DNA of 64,000 bases from Patescibacteria group bacterium (GCA_024239055.1 JANBVJ010000003.1:1-64000); one strand, 5' to 3'; shown: positions 48,199 to 55,699, counted from the first letter of the stretch. Translations and numbers: made by a program. The notes: generated from the sequence alone by a model not told the origin.

Positions 48199-48500
48199 AT
48201 CAATTTGTAAAACACTGTGAACAATGCGCAGAGTTTAATGAATCAGTGGATAAAGCAATTAAGCAATGGGGTTATTGTAATGATGAAAAAATACAAGAAT
48301 GGTATAATTTCAAAGATGTAACATTTTTTCCTAAAGTAAATCAGATTGAAACTTTTGAAGATGGATCAACTATACATCAACAAGCACCAGACAGATACTA
48401 TTGTAAAGACTGTATTGCATCATGGGATAATGATGCTTATGACGATTATTCCTACGAAGAGTTACCAGAACAACCAATTAAAGTGGAGGTTTTGAAATGA
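48195..48500 (+). CDS. Zinc-binding acidic protein (101 aa)
   Basis: HCEQCAEF at the N-terminus and YYCKDCIASW near residue 75 form a split C-x2-C zinc site; the middle is acidic and aromatic. ATGA overlaps at both ends. Confidence 0.55.
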   Translation: MNQFVKHCEQCAEFNESVDKAIKQWGYCNDEKIQEWYNFKDVTFFPKVNQIETFEDGSTIHQQAPDRYYCKDCIASWDNDAYDDYSYEELPEQPIKVEVLK

Positions 48501-48904
48501 GTTTCAGTTGGAGAGAGAGATTAAAGAGAGCAAAAAAAAGAATACTTGAAGGTTTAGAGATCGAAGAGTCTCAAAAAGATGAGGTATGGAAATACATTTG
48601 GGATAACATCGGATCATTTTGTAGAGAGTCAGACGAACAGGTAAAATTAGTTTATGGAGATAGATGCAACATTGACGAAGAGGTAGAAAAACTCTATCAA
48701 AGTGAATTCGATGAGATGACAATAGATATTGTTGAAAAAATCCTTGAACGACTTGGATATAAGTTAAAGAAAAAGAAAAAAGCAAAAAAGAAAAATAAAA
48801 ATGCAGAGCAGACAGAAGAGCAAACTGATTCTGATTCTGATTCAGATTCCGATACTGATTCAGAAATTGCAGAGGAGCAACAAACAGAGGTAGTTACACA
48901 TTGA
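48497..48904 (+). CDS. Protein with basic then Ser-Asp-repeat tail (135 aa)
   Basis: A helical N-terminal domain of ~90 residues is followed by a Lys-run (KLKKKKKAKKKNKN) and then a TDSDSDSDSDTDSE repeat encoded by GATTCT/GATTCA triplets (about 48827-48868). Such abrupt charge blocks may mimic nucleic acid or bind basic partners. The repeat could vary in length by slippage. Confidence 0.6.
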   Translation: MSFSWRERLKRAKKRILEGLEIEESQKDEVWKYIWDNIGSFCRESDEQVKLVYGDRCNIDEEVEKLYQSEFDEMTIDIVEKILERLGYKLKKKKKAKKKNKNAEQTEEQTDSDSDSDSDTDSEIAEEQQTEVVTH

Positions 48905-49140
48905 GAAATTACAGTAGTTGTTTGGCTAATTATGTACCAATGAGAAGAGATTCAGAATTAGTTAGGATTGAAAGTTCATTATCAGATATTAGAGATGTAA
49001 AAAAATCATTCCAATTCAGACTTCAATATGGTAAAGGAAAATTAAATGAAGGAATTATTCAAACTCAAATTTATGAACTAGAAAGAATTGAAAATGGAAT
49101 TGTAAGAGTTCTACAAAAATTAGAGAGGGTACAAAGTTGA
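48901..49140 (+). CDS. Hypothetical helical protein (79 aa)
   Basis: TTG in TTGA overlap. Starts with CLANYVPMRRDSELVRIESS, then amphipathic helices. No family recognised. Confidence 0.55.
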   Translation: MRNYSSCLANYVPMRRDSELVRIESSLSDIRDVKKSFQFRLQYGKGKLNEGIIQTQIYELERIENGIVRVLQKLERVQS

Positions 49141-49592
49141 CTAGAAAAAATTATGATCAACCAATAATTGACGGATCTTTATTATCAGAAAATTATACTC
49201 CAACTATGAAAGGAGCAATGGCAATAATAGAATACATTGGAAAAATTGTTCTTGGAGTTTCAGAACAAGATTCGATCGTAAAGATCCAGAAAAAAGAAGG
49301 TTTACCAAATTTCCTTAAAGAGAGAGACAGAATTGAAAAACTTGAGAACAAAAAATTAACTCCCGATGAATTAGAGAACTTAGAAAATAAAATTCGTTAT
49401 GAAATATTTCCTTCAAAAATTGGCAATAAGACAGAGATAATGAGATTACTATTCATGACTGTATGTACTGAGGAAAATCCATTCTGGAAAAAGATTTCTG
49501 AACAACTTAGAAAAGAATCAGCAGACATTGCTCAGAAAGTTTTCAGGATTGAACAAGCAACTAACGACAACGATGACAGGGATCACTTATGA
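49137..49592 (+). CDS. Hypothetical helical protein (151 aa)
   Basis: TTG in TTGA overlap. Residues 20-50 hydrophobic helical (MKGAMAIIEYIGKIVLG), the rest charged helices. No motif recognised. Followed by the next gene after 10 nt. Confidence 0.55.
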   Translation: MTRKNYDQPIIDGSLLSENYTPTMKGAMAIIEYIGKIVLGVSEQDSIVKIQKKEGLPNFLKERDRIEKLENKKLTPDELENLENKIRYEIFPSKIGNKTEIMRLLFMTVCTEENPFWKKISEQLRKESADIAQKVFRIEQATNDNDDRDHL

Positions 49593-49602
49593 GGTTAATA
49601 AC

Positions 49603-50313
49603 ATGGCTTTAGAAACAAATCTATTAAAAAAATTACTCGAAGATGATTGGGTTTTAGTTACCTACGACATTAAAGGTAGACACTACTCGGATGAAGATGC
49701 AAGACAGGCAAGAATAAGAAAAGAAAGAAGGCAAGGAGCAACAGCAGAAGAGGCTTTAGAGACTGTTAGTTGTGAAAAGAGAAATCTCTTTAGAGAAAAA
49801 CTTGAATATCGATTTGGTGCGGTTAAACAAAATGATTCTGTTTACTTTGTACCAGCAAAACTTGCAAGTAAGAGAGAAGAGTTAATTGAGACTTTGAAAT
49901 ATTGGGCAGGACAATATGGAGTTGACATTAAGGCAGTTGGAGTTAACATTGACGATCAAGAACAAGTAGAAAATTTATCAAATCAATATACTAGAAATCT
50001 AAAAAATTTGTTAAAGGAGATGAATGATAACTTGAAAGAGTCTTGGAAAAAGATAAAAGATCTTGAAGATGACGTTGCTAAAGATCCAAAAAAGAAACTT
50101 ACAGGTGCATACAGAATAATTGAGGGAGTATCAACTGAGTTTACAGACGTACAAGCATTGATTAATCGTTGGGGAAATGAGGATGACCAATGGGATCTTG
50201 ATTCTTTAAAGTACAAAGTCATTCAATTAATTCAAAGATGGAATAGTATTAGAAAAAGTAGAAAATTAGAAGAACAATCATTCGACTTGAAGGATAAGGG
50301 GATTAGAAAATGA
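49603..50313 (+). CDS. Coiled-coil protein (236 aa)
   Basis: ATG 49603 chosen for the GAGGTT 8 nt upstream; in-frame starts at 49573 and 49528 lie in the previous gene. N-terminal ~95 residues are globular with WVLVTYDIKGRHYSDEDARQ; a long coiled coil spans about 110-170. No family recognised. Confidence 0.6.
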   Translation: MALETNLLKKLLEDDWVLVTYDIKGRHYSDEDARQARIRKERRQGATAEEALETVSCEKRNLFREKLEYRFGAVKQNDSVYFVPAKLASKREELIETLKYWAGQYGVDIKAVGVNIDDQEQVENLSNQYTRNLKNLLKEMNDNLKESWKKIKDLEDDVAKDPKKKLTGAYRIIEGVSTEFTDVQALINRWGNEDDQWDLDSLKYKVIQLIQRWNSIRKSRKLEEQSFDLKDKGIRK

Positions 50314-50648
50314 GTTCGTGGGAAGATAAAGTTAATGAGATTTCAAACAATCGTCATATAGATAATTCAAAGATAAGGATTAATGCAGTAATGGAAATTA
50401 GGAAAAACTTGAATATTCTTGTTAAATATTTGAGAAAAAAGAATTTGACAATGGATGAATTAAGACTTTATCTTGAAAACGAAGTTATCGAATACTTAGA
50501 TCAGTATGAGGCATGTGATAAAAAAGGACATGATATAAGAAATTTTAATCTTGATAAAGATGAATTTCCATGTTTTCTTTGTGATGAAAAAGTTGGTCTT
50601 GATTTCGTAAAAGGTAATGATGGCAATTACAGGAGAAGAAAAAATTGA
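50310..50648 (+). CDS. Helical protein with C-terminal zinc site (112 aa)
   Basis: ATGA overlap. Helical body, then EACDKKGHDI and CFLCDEKVGLDF: C...H...C-x2-C. Basic tail. TTGA overlap with the next gene. No family recognised. Confidence 0.55.
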   Translation: MSSWEDKVNEISNNRHIDNSKIRINAVMEIRKNLNILVKYLRKKNLTMDELRLYLENEVIEYLDQYEACDKKGHDIRNFNLDKDEFPCFLCDEKVGLDFVKGNDGNYRRRKN

Positions 50649-50818
50649 AAATTACAATTAAAATTTGCTCTCAATGTGAGGATAATTTTAATATTGAAAA
50701 TGCAAAATATAGAAATTTTTGGCAGTTACCACTTTGCGATAATTGTTATGATAAAGGTTTGAAACCTTTAGGATTTCCTAAACATTGGATTTGGAAAAAG
50801 GAGATGTTAACAAATTGA
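50645..50818 (+). CDS. Zinc-ribbon mini-protein (57 aa)
   Basis: MKITIKICSQCEDNF and LCDNCYDKGLK give a clean C-x2-C ... C-x2-C ribbon. TTG start in TTGA overlap and TTGA at its end. The Trp-rich C-terminus is unusual. Confidence 0.55.
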   Translation: MKITIKICSQCEDNFNIENAKYRNFWQLPLCDNCYDKGLKPLGFPKHWIWKKEMLTN

Positions 50819-51081
50819 CTAGAAGTAAAAGACATGATTACATACTTGTAAATCTCGATTTAACTCCAAGAAATCTTTGGAGAATACATTGGGATGAACA
50901 GTTTGAATATACAGACAAAAAACATGATGGATATGCAGTAGAGACAGATGATGATCAAATACCAGACTCACAGTTAATCCGTTATGGCGCATCGGTTCAT
51001 GATTACTTAGAAGAACATGGAATGGAATGTGAAGAGGTAAATGGAGACGATATAATTTTCTGGAGGAAACAAAATGATTAA
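50815..51081 (+). CDS. Hypothetical protein (88 aa)
   Basis: TTG 50815 (TTGA overlap) chosen over TTG 50785. Short alpha/beta: KRHDYILVNLDLTPRNLWRI, acidic middle, Cys near the end. No motif recognised. Confidence 0.55.
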   Translation: MTRSKRHDYILVNLDLTPRNLWRIHWDEQFEYTDKKHDGYAVETDDDQIPDSQLIRYGASVHDYLEEHGMECEEVNGDDIIFWRKQND

Positions 51082-51328
51082 GAAAGTAAAATTAGAACAA
51101 GGTGAATCTTCTGGAAAATGCGGAAACTGTGAAGTAAGATACATTTGGAAATACAAACCAAGAGTAAGTGAAGCATATTGCCCAAAATGCAAAGCAAAAC
51201 TATTTCCTACAACATGGCAGTTAAGATACAAAGTAAGTAGAAGAAAGATTCTCACAGGTAAAAGACTTCCAAACAACGAGTTTTGGGAAGGAAAGAAATG
51301 GGAGAAGTTAGAGGAGATTCAACTATGA
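51074..51328 (+). CDS. Zinc-ribbon protein (84 aa)
   Basis: GKCGNCEVRY and AYCPKCKAKLF, 20 residues apart, form a zinc ribbon; the basic C-terminal half (LRYKVSRRKILTGKRLP) suggests nucleic-acid binding. Overlaps its upstream neighbour by 8 nt. Confidence 0.6.
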   Translation: MIKKVKLEQGESSGKCGNCEVRYIWKYKPRVSEAYCPKCKAKLFPTTWQLRYKVSRRKILTGKRLPNNEFWEGKKWEKLEEIQL

Positions 51329-51426
51329 TAGACAAACAAGTTATTCTAACAATGTTAGATGAGATATTAGAAAGAATGGAAAAGACAGCGATTAAAATCG
51401 AAATACTAAAGGAGAAATTAAAATGA
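51325..51426 (+). CDS. Helical mini-protein (33 aa)
   Basis: ATG start in ATGA overlap and ATGA at its end. A single amphipathic helix (MIDKQVILTMLDEILERMEK). Supported mainly by the exact coupling. Confidence 0.45.
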   Translation: MIDKQVILTMLDEILERMEKTAIKIEILKEKLK

Positions 51427-51620
51427 GTAAGACTCCAGAAATTCCAAAAGAATTTGAACTTGCTATTGCCAATGCTATTCGTCAATTAGTGGAAGAGGGT
51501 AAAGTCAAAATGTGTTTGGATAAAAAAACCAGAGAGACATCATATTATCTTACTGAACGTGAACATGAGGTTGATCTCGAAAACGTTGATCTATTGGATG
51601 GAGAGGAGAAATTAAAATGA
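51423..51620 (+). CDS. Hypothetical acidic protein (65 aa)
   Basis: ATGA overlaps at both ends. Helical N-terminus (FELAIANAIRQLVEEGKVKM), then a short beta hairpin (TRETSYYLTEREHEVDLENV). Could be a small winged-helix-like fold; unproven. Confidence 0.55.
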   Translation: MSKTPEIPKEFELAIANAIRQLVEEGKVKMCLDKKTRETSYYLTEREHEVDLENVDLLDGEEKLK

Positions 51621-51718
51621 TTACTTTTGATTATAAAAAACATTTACTGAATTGCCATTGGTCAAATTGTTCAACGTGCAAAAAAGCGTATGAAAAAATG
51701 ATGGAGAGAAAAAATTGA
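51617..51718 (+). CDS. Zinc-knuckle mini-protein (33 aa)
   Basis: NCHWSNCSTCKKAY: three Cys and a His in a compact metal site. ATGA at the start, TTGA at the end. Confidence 0.5.
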   Translation: MITFDYKKHLLNCHWSNCSTCKKAYEKMMERKN

Positions 51719-51903
51719 TTAAATGTTCTCTATGTGAACAAGAATTTAATGAGAATGATCCGTTAATTGAACAAAGAAAAAAACGACACGAATTAGGCAG
51801 ACATACACATCATACAGTAATTAGTCAAAGAGACGGATCAATTTGTTCAAAACCAATGGGAAATTTGGTTTATGGAAAAGTAGAATGGAGAAATGAAAAT
51901 TGA
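51715..51903 (+). CDS. C2H2/zinc-finger protein (62 aa)
   Basis: IKCSLCEQEFNENDP at the N-terminus, then KKRHELGRHTHHTV: C-x2-C with a His-rich helix, close to a C2H2 finger. TTG start in TTGA overlap. Confidence 0.55.
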   Translation: MIKCSLCEQEFNENDPLIEQRKKRHELGRHTHHTVISQRDGSICSKPMGNLVYGKVEWRNEN

Positions 51904-52100
51904 CATTCATTCAAAAATTTAGTGAGGCAAAAATTGTATATAGAAAAATTGCTAAAGAATTCAACATCAAAAATCCTAATGACTGGAATAAATTTGTAAA
52001 GACAAAAGACTTTAAACAATACAAAAATCTTCTACCAAAAAATCCAGAAGTTTACTATTCAAAAAAGAATGTAATTAAGAGAATGGGGATTAAAAATTGA
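51900..52100 (+). CDS. Basic hypothetical protein (66 aa)
   Basis: TTG in TTGA overlap. Lys-rich, helical, with KEFNIKNPNDWNKFVKTKDF in the middle, similar to DNA-binding helical modules in composition only. TTGA at its end. Confidence 0.55.
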   Translation: MTFIQKFSEAKIVYRKIAKEFNIKNPNDWNKFVKTKDFKQYKNLLPKNPEVYYSKKNVIKRMGIKN

Positions 52101-52147
52101 GTAAAGATAACAAGTTAATAACCATACAGTTAGAGGTAGAGAACTAA
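52097..52147 (+). CDS. Possible 16-aa peptide
   Basis: TTG 52097 in TTGA overlap; MSKDNKLITIQLEVEN, ending GAGGTAGAGAACTAATGA, which is the ribosome site and start of the next gene. May only serve translational coupling. Confidence 0.35.
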   Translation: MSKDNKLITIQLEVEN

Positions 52148-52257
52148 TGAGTTGTAATACTTGTAGAAGAAGTGATCCTCACTGTCATCATTTCTTTGAT
52201 AAATCTAAATGTGTTTTTTGTGGATATGAACCATTTAAAGATGAGGTAGAGAACTAA
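52147..52257 (+). CDS. Zinc-finger mini-protein (36 aa)
   Basis: SCNTCRRSDPHCHHFFDKSK, then CVFCGYEP: C-x2-C ... C-H-H ... C-x2-C, dense in zinc ligands. Ends with the same GAGGTAGAGAACTAATGA junction as the gene before. Confidence 0.55.
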   Translation: MSCNTCRRSDPHCHHFFDKSKCVFCGYEPFKDEVEN

Positions 52258-52421
52258 TGACAGATAGAAACAAGACAGGAGATGCAAGACAAAGACCACG
52301 AAAGAATCTAAAAAGCAGAAAATTAACGAAGGAAGAATTTGAAAAGACAATAAAGAACAATCACATGGTTTTAGGAAAGGATAATGTTTGGAGATTTCCA
52401 AGTGAGGTAGAGAAAAAATGA
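52257..52421 (+). CDS. Basic hypothetical protein (54 aa)
   Basis: ATG overlaps the previous TAA. Arg/Lys-rich N-terminus (TDRNKTGDARQRPRKNLKSR), then a helix and WRFPSEVEKK. Third gene ending with a GAGGTAGAGAA junction. Confidence 0.5.
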   Translation: MTDRNKTGDARQRPRKNLKSRKLTKEEFEKTIKNNHMVLGKDNVWRFPSEVEKK

Positions 52422-52549
52422 GTTTTCAAGCACCATTATGCAAAAGTTGTTTTCACACTGATCCAGATTACTCTTCACTTGGAGTCAACGAAAAAGGAAT
52501 AATCAAGTTAAAGTGTGTACACTGTGGAGCAGTTTCGGAGAAAGATTAG
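52418..52549 (+). CDS. Zinc-ribbon mini-protein (43 aa)
   Basis: PLCKSCFHTDPDYSSLGVNE, then LKCVHCGAVSEKD: C-x2-C ... C-x2-C ribbon of the common archaeal type. ATGA overlap. Confidence 0.6.
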   Translation: MSFQAPLCKSCFHTDPDYSSLGVNEKGIIKLKCVHCGAVSEKD

Positions 52550-52550
52550 A

Positions 52551-52817
52551 TTGAAACAAACTTCATCCGATGGGAACAGAAAAATGAAATTTTACGATTA
52601 CGATATTGTTCAATGCAGATGGTGTTACAAAAATATTCCAAGACAAGATGCCAAATTAAGTCAATCAGATGAAGATAAACCAGAACATTATGAGTTGAAT
52701 CCACGAAATGAAAAAGATGTTTATTTTGACGAAAACGGTAAAAGATTATGGGTTTATTGTAGTGACTGTGATAAAGAGATAATTGAAGCAAATAGGGATG
52801 ATTTTTCAATTGAGTGA
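52551..52817 (+). CDS. Zinc-ribbon protein (88 aa)
   Basis: TTG 52551, one base after the previous stop (ATG 52584 is the alternative). QCRWCYKNIPRQDAKLS and VYCSDCDKEI form a long-spaced zinc ribbon. Acidic tail. Overlaps the next gene by 8 nt. Confidence 0.6.
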   Translation: MKQTSSDGNRKMKFYDYDIVQCRWCYKNIPRQDAKLSQSDEDKPEHYELNPRNEKDVYFDENGKRLWVYCSDCDKEIIEANRDDFSIE

Positions 52818-53016
52818 AAAGAAAACTAAAACAGAGATTTTGGAGGATATAGATCAATACATGGAGGAATGTTGCATTAACATCTTTGAAAACCTTCAAG
52901 CAAACGAAGTCACCCTAAATGGAGAGGAGATCCTCCGATCAGCAGATGAGTTCTATAAGAAATTAGATCATCAAAACAACAAAGTCATCGTTACAGGAGA
53001 CGGTAAATTTGCCTAG
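52810..53016 (+). CDS. Hypothetical helical protein (68 aa)
   Basis: TTG 52810 chosen over TTG 52783. Acidic helical N-terminus with YMEECCINIFENLQANEVTL, ending VIVTGDGKFA. Last gene before a TTGTTC half-site and promoter E. Confidence 0.5.
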   Translation: MSEKKTKTEILEDIDQYMEECCINIFENLQANEVTLNGEEILRSADEFYKKLDHQNNKVIVTGDGKFA

Positions 53017-53019
53017 TTT

Positions 53020-53082
53020 GTTCATAAGTTATAGAGAAAACAATATAAGATATACTACTACTACCAAAGGTGTAGAATTACT
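53020..53082 (+). promoter_or_regulatory. Promoter cassette E (partial)
   Basis: A TTGTTC half-site (about 53020), AAGATATAC (53047-53055), ACTACTACTACC and then ATG at 53083. It lacks the GAACAA arm and the palindrome, so it may be regulated differently. Confidence 0.45.
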
Positions 53083-53214
53083 ATGAGTCAGGTACATGAA
53101 AGAAAGGTGCATTGTGATAACTGTGGCTACTCTTGGGTATCAAAGTCAGATATGATTATGATTACATGTCCAAGTTGTATGCGCAAAGTCAATACTGAGA
53201 AGAAACGTAAGTAA
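53083..53214 (+). CDS. Zinc-ribbon mini-protein, paralogue 1 (43 aa)
   Basis: RKVHCDNCGYSWVSKSDMIM, then ITCPSCMRKV: a C-x2-C-G-Y-x-W ... C-P-x-C ribbon. Closely similar to the 58302 gene (HCKHCNYEW ... VTCPSCLRK). Monocistronic, between two promoter cassettes. Confidence 0.6.
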   Translation: MSQVHERKVHCDNCGYSWVSKSDMIMITCPSCMRKVNTEKKRK

Positions 53215-53475
53215 ATTCGGTCAACTAACTGTTTAGGTGGAACAGGGGAAATGCTTCTTTCGGATAACGAAATTTTTTGTTAATTTACGCCCAATATTTT
53301 TTCTAAACCGCTACGTAGCATAATTGAAATTCAATCAGGCATCAAAACAGGAAAAAACTAAAGTCGATTTTTGTCGTTACCTGCACCTGCTGGATAACGC
53401 TGAGTCACGAACAGAAGGTGTTCAGCAAAAAGCACATACAATACTTTATAACTACTACTATAACTACTACTACCA
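53215..53475 (+). promoter_or_regulatory. Intergenic region with palindrome copy 6 and promoter cassette D
   Basis: TTCTAAA/AATTGAA arms around GCTACGTAGC (53301-53328). Then GAACA-GAAGG-TGTTC (53409-53423, dyad in opposite order), CTTTATAAC (53444-53452), two ACT runs and ATGG at 53476. No gene is seen in the 260 bp. Confidence 0.55.
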
Positions 53476-53571
53476 ATGGCTAAGAACAACCATAAGACCG
53501 TAGAATCGGAGGCAGAAATCAGCATAGTGATTCTTGACGAATCACAGACCATAAGAGGTCAGAAAAATTGA
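53476..53571 (+). CDS. Leader-type peptide D (31 aa)
   Basis: MAKNNHKTVESEAEISIVIL...: shares TVESEAE and about 24 identical bases with protein C (45081) but stops after 31 residues, in TTGA overlap with the next gene. It behaves like a detached N-terminal module. Confidence 0.5.
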   Translation: MAKNNHKTVESEAEISIVILDESQTIRGQKN

Positions 53572-54008
53572 GTGATATGAAATTAGCATTCAAGGTAGTA
53601 AACCAAATTGGTATTGACAGACTTTGTGCTGAAACAAAGGATGGAGATGATTTGTTTACTATTGAACCATACTTGAATTGCAGAGAAAAAGGTTTTGCAA
53701 TTACTCAGAATGTATTACCAAACGGAAAGTTCGTTCATCCATTTGAAGAATGTAAAACAGTAGTGTTTTCACAACATAGGAGAACAGATGAACTTGTAGT
53801 TTTTGTAGGAACAAGAAAATGGTTTGATGACGGTAAACAATTCTTACCTTGTGGAGACAAACACTTCGTTCCTAGTAATGAGACTTGGGAAAGACAAGAT
53901 CCAACAAATAGATTTTCACCAACAAAATTACAAGATGCAGTAAAATTCATTGAGAATGAATTAGGATTGCCTCAAGTGTTAGAAGTATTGGAGGTTAAAC
54001 AGAATTGA
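53568..54008 (+). CDS. Hypothetical protein (146 aa)
   Basis: TTG in TTGA overlap. Beta-rich, with KTVVFSQHRRTDELVVFVGT and WFDDGKQFLPCGDKHFVPSN. No family recognised. Soluble. Confidence 0.6.
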   Translation: MSDMKLAFKVVNQIGIDRLCAETKDGDDLFTIEPYLNCREKGFAITQNVLPNGKFVHPFEECKTVVFSQHRRTDELVVFVGTRKWFDDGKQFLPCGDKHFVPSNETWERQDPTNRFSPTKLQDAVKFIENELGLPQVLEVLEVKQN

Positions 54009-54514
54009 CTTTAGATTATCTTCATTGTAAGAGACACTTCAACAGTTCAGTAAAGTTAGATCCAGTAGTAGCAGAAATGTTTGAAGATAACGAAAAAGAA
54101 GGTCGTATAGAATACATTCCAAAGGGTAAAGGATGCGATATTGTTATTGGTGGAAAAAACGGAAAGGAATGTGGTAAACAACCATTTGCTATAATCAAGT
54201 ACAAAATAGATTATGAGGCAAGTGAACAAGGAGAAATGTATCCTATTGATTCATTAAGATGGTATGATGGTAAACCAATAAAACTAACAAAGAAAGAGGC
54301 AAAAAATATTGATTATGATGTATTTTGTGATTTATGTAAAAAGGTAATACCATTCAAAAAGGAAAAAGAAAATAAAATTGACGAAGGAAAACTAATTTTC
54401 CATTTAGTAACGGTTCATCATGATGACATACCAAAGAAAAAACATATTCATTTGAGTCCACTGGTAAGAAAGCATTTCCAATTCTATGAAAAAGGCTTGG
54501 AGGTTTTATGTTAA
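54005..54514 (+). CDS. Cys/His-rich protein (169 aa)
   Basis: TTG in TTGA overlap. CKRH at the start, GCDIVIGGKNGKECGK in the middle, VFCDLCKKVIPF ... HLVTVHHDD near 110-140 (a C2H2-like finger). Lys-rich. Function unknown. Confidence 0.55.
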   Translation: MTLDYLHCKRHFNSSVKLDPVVAEMFEDNEKEGRIEYIPKGKGCDIVIGGKNGKECGKQPFAIIKYKIDYEASEQGEMYPIDSLRWYDGKPIKLTKKEAKNIDYDVFCDLCKKVIPFKKEKENKIDEGKLIFHLVTVHHDDIPKKKHIHLSPLVRKHFQFYEKGLEVLC

Positions 54515-54670
54515 ATGTTTGGTTTTGGTAAAATATTACTTGGAATATTGATTGGAGTTTTTGTTCTTCCATTCATATTTGCTGATCCACTTGGTACATT
54601 TGAAACAATTCAAGGTGTAATAGAAAAATTAAGTGAACTTGGTGGCGCAATAGGAGGTTCTACAGATTGA
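54515..54670 (+). CDS. Small exported/anchored protein, paralogue 1 (51 aa)
   Basis: Hydrophobic helix at residues 6-23, then FADPLGTFETIQGVIEKLSE, related to VIADPAETFTTVSEFIAKLS in the 55212 gene. ADP could mark a cleavage site, leaving a short secreted peptide. ATG follows the previous stop. Confidence 0.55.
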   Translation: MFGFGKILLGILIGVFVLPFIFADPLGTFETIQGVIEKLSELGGAIGGSTD

Positions 54671-54783
54671 TTAACGAAATAATTGGAACAATTTGTTACT
54701 TTATCATGAAGAGAACAGATCCAGAATGGACAAAACAGGAAGAAGAGAAGTACAAGTTCAAGGAGGAAAAACAATATGACTAA
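54667..54783 (+). CDS. Charged mini-protein (38 aa)
   Basis: TTG in TTGA overlap. Starts MINEIIGTICYFIMKRTDPE, ends in a Glu/Lys helix carrying the AAGGAGG ribosome site of the next gene. Confidence 0.5.
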   Translation: MINEIIGTICYFIMKRTDPEWTKQEEEKYKFKEEKQYD

Positions 54784-55054
54784 ACAATTAACTCATCTTG
54801 AATATGTAATTAATAACATAAAAGACAAAGACGATGCTTTTCATATTAAACAATTGATTAGTCTAGCAGATAGAGTAAAACTACATACAGGAACATTGAA
54901 CAATGGAAAAAAGTTTTATGAAGATAAACAAGCACTTGAAACTTTACAATATGCGGTTGATGAAATAGATCGATATTGTGTTGCGTTAGTTAAGTTAGGT
55001 AAATTCATCGATTACATACCAAATAGACAACATTATGGGGAGGAATACGATTGA
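54776..55054 (+). CDS. Hypothetical helical protein (92 aa)
   Basis: ATG 54776. Helical, charged, with ALETLQYAVDEIDRYCVALV near residue 55. No family recognised. TTGA at its end. Confidence 0.55.
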   Translation: MTKQLTHLEYVINNIKDKDDAFHIKQLISLADRVKLHTGTLNNGKKFYEDKQALETLQYAVDEIDRYCVALVKLGKFIDYIPNRQHYGEEYD

Positions 55055-55215
55055 CTGTAATAAAAATAGAAGAAGGAGATAAATTAATTGCTGATGAAGG
55101 TATATCTGAATGGATTGTAAAAAGAGATTATGATTTCAATCCAGTCTTAGAACTGTTACCGTTTGATGAGAAAGCACATCAAAAGAGATTGAAGAATGGA
55201 GATTATGAAAATTGA
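55051..55215 (+). CDS. Hypothetical protein (54 aa)
   Basis: TTG in TTGA overlap. Acidic, with ISEWIVKRDYDFNPVLELLP in the middle. No motif recognised. TTGA at its end. Confidence 0.5.
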   Translation: MTVIKIEEGDKLIADEGISEWIVKRDYDFNPVLELLPFDEKAHQKRLKNGDYEN

Positions 55216-55370
55216 GTTTCTTAGGATTTTTCAGTCCATTTAGAATTCTAACTGGAATGATCTTAACAGCATTCATAATTACACCAGTAATTGCTGATCC
55301 AGCAGAAACATTCACGACAGTTTCAGAATTTATTGCGAAACTGTCACCAATTTTTGAGGGTGGTGTTTAG
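55212..55370 (+). CDS. Small exported/anchored protein, paralogue 2 (52 aa)
   Basis: Hydrophobic helix at about 12-28, then ADPAETFTTVSEFIAKLSPI. Same plan as 54515. The pair, separated by two soluble genes, suggests a duplication of a secreted peptide or membrane subunit. Confidence 0.55.
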   Translation: MSFLGFFSPFRILTGMILTAFIITPVIADPAETFTTVSEFIAKLSPIFEGGV

Positions 55371-55538
55371 ATGGGATTAAGAAGTGCTTGGAAAGAAGAT
55401 GGAATTCGCAGACTTGAAGATGAACTGGAATTCAATCAAGACATGTTTGATACATACGGAGATCAAGAGTACAAAGACATGATTATAAGAATTAAACAAG
55501 AACTTGACGAAGAAAGAGCAGACTTGGAGGAATTATAA
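55371..55538 (+). CDS. Charged helical mini-protein (55 aa)
   Basis: ATG directly after the previous TAG. Acidic/basic helix throughout (GIRRLEDELEFNQDMFDTYG). Coiled coil possible. No family recognised. Confidence 0.5.
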   Translation: MGLRSAWKEDGIRRLEDELEFNQDMFDTYGDQEYKDMIIRIKQELDEERADLEEL

Positions 55539-55540
55539 AG

Positions 55541-55699
55541 TTGAGTATTTGTGATTTCTGTAAAAACGAGAATGCTACTTGGTTGTCAGCAAGTGTACAT
55601 GCAGACTGTTTGAATTGGGGAGATGGAGAACACATCAATCCAATAGATCAAAGAGAGTGCGATTGTAATTGTTGTTATCCACAGGAGATAAGAAATTGA
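55541..55699 (+). CDS. Cys-rich zinc mini-protein (52 aa)
   Basis: ICDFCKNENATWLSASVHAD, then C...ECDCNCCYP: seven Cys in 45 residues. TTG start 2 nt after the previous stop, TTGA at its end. Probably two metal sites. Confidence 0.5.
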   Translation: MSICDFCKNENATWLSASVHADCLNWGDGEHINPIDQRECDCNCCYPQEIRN

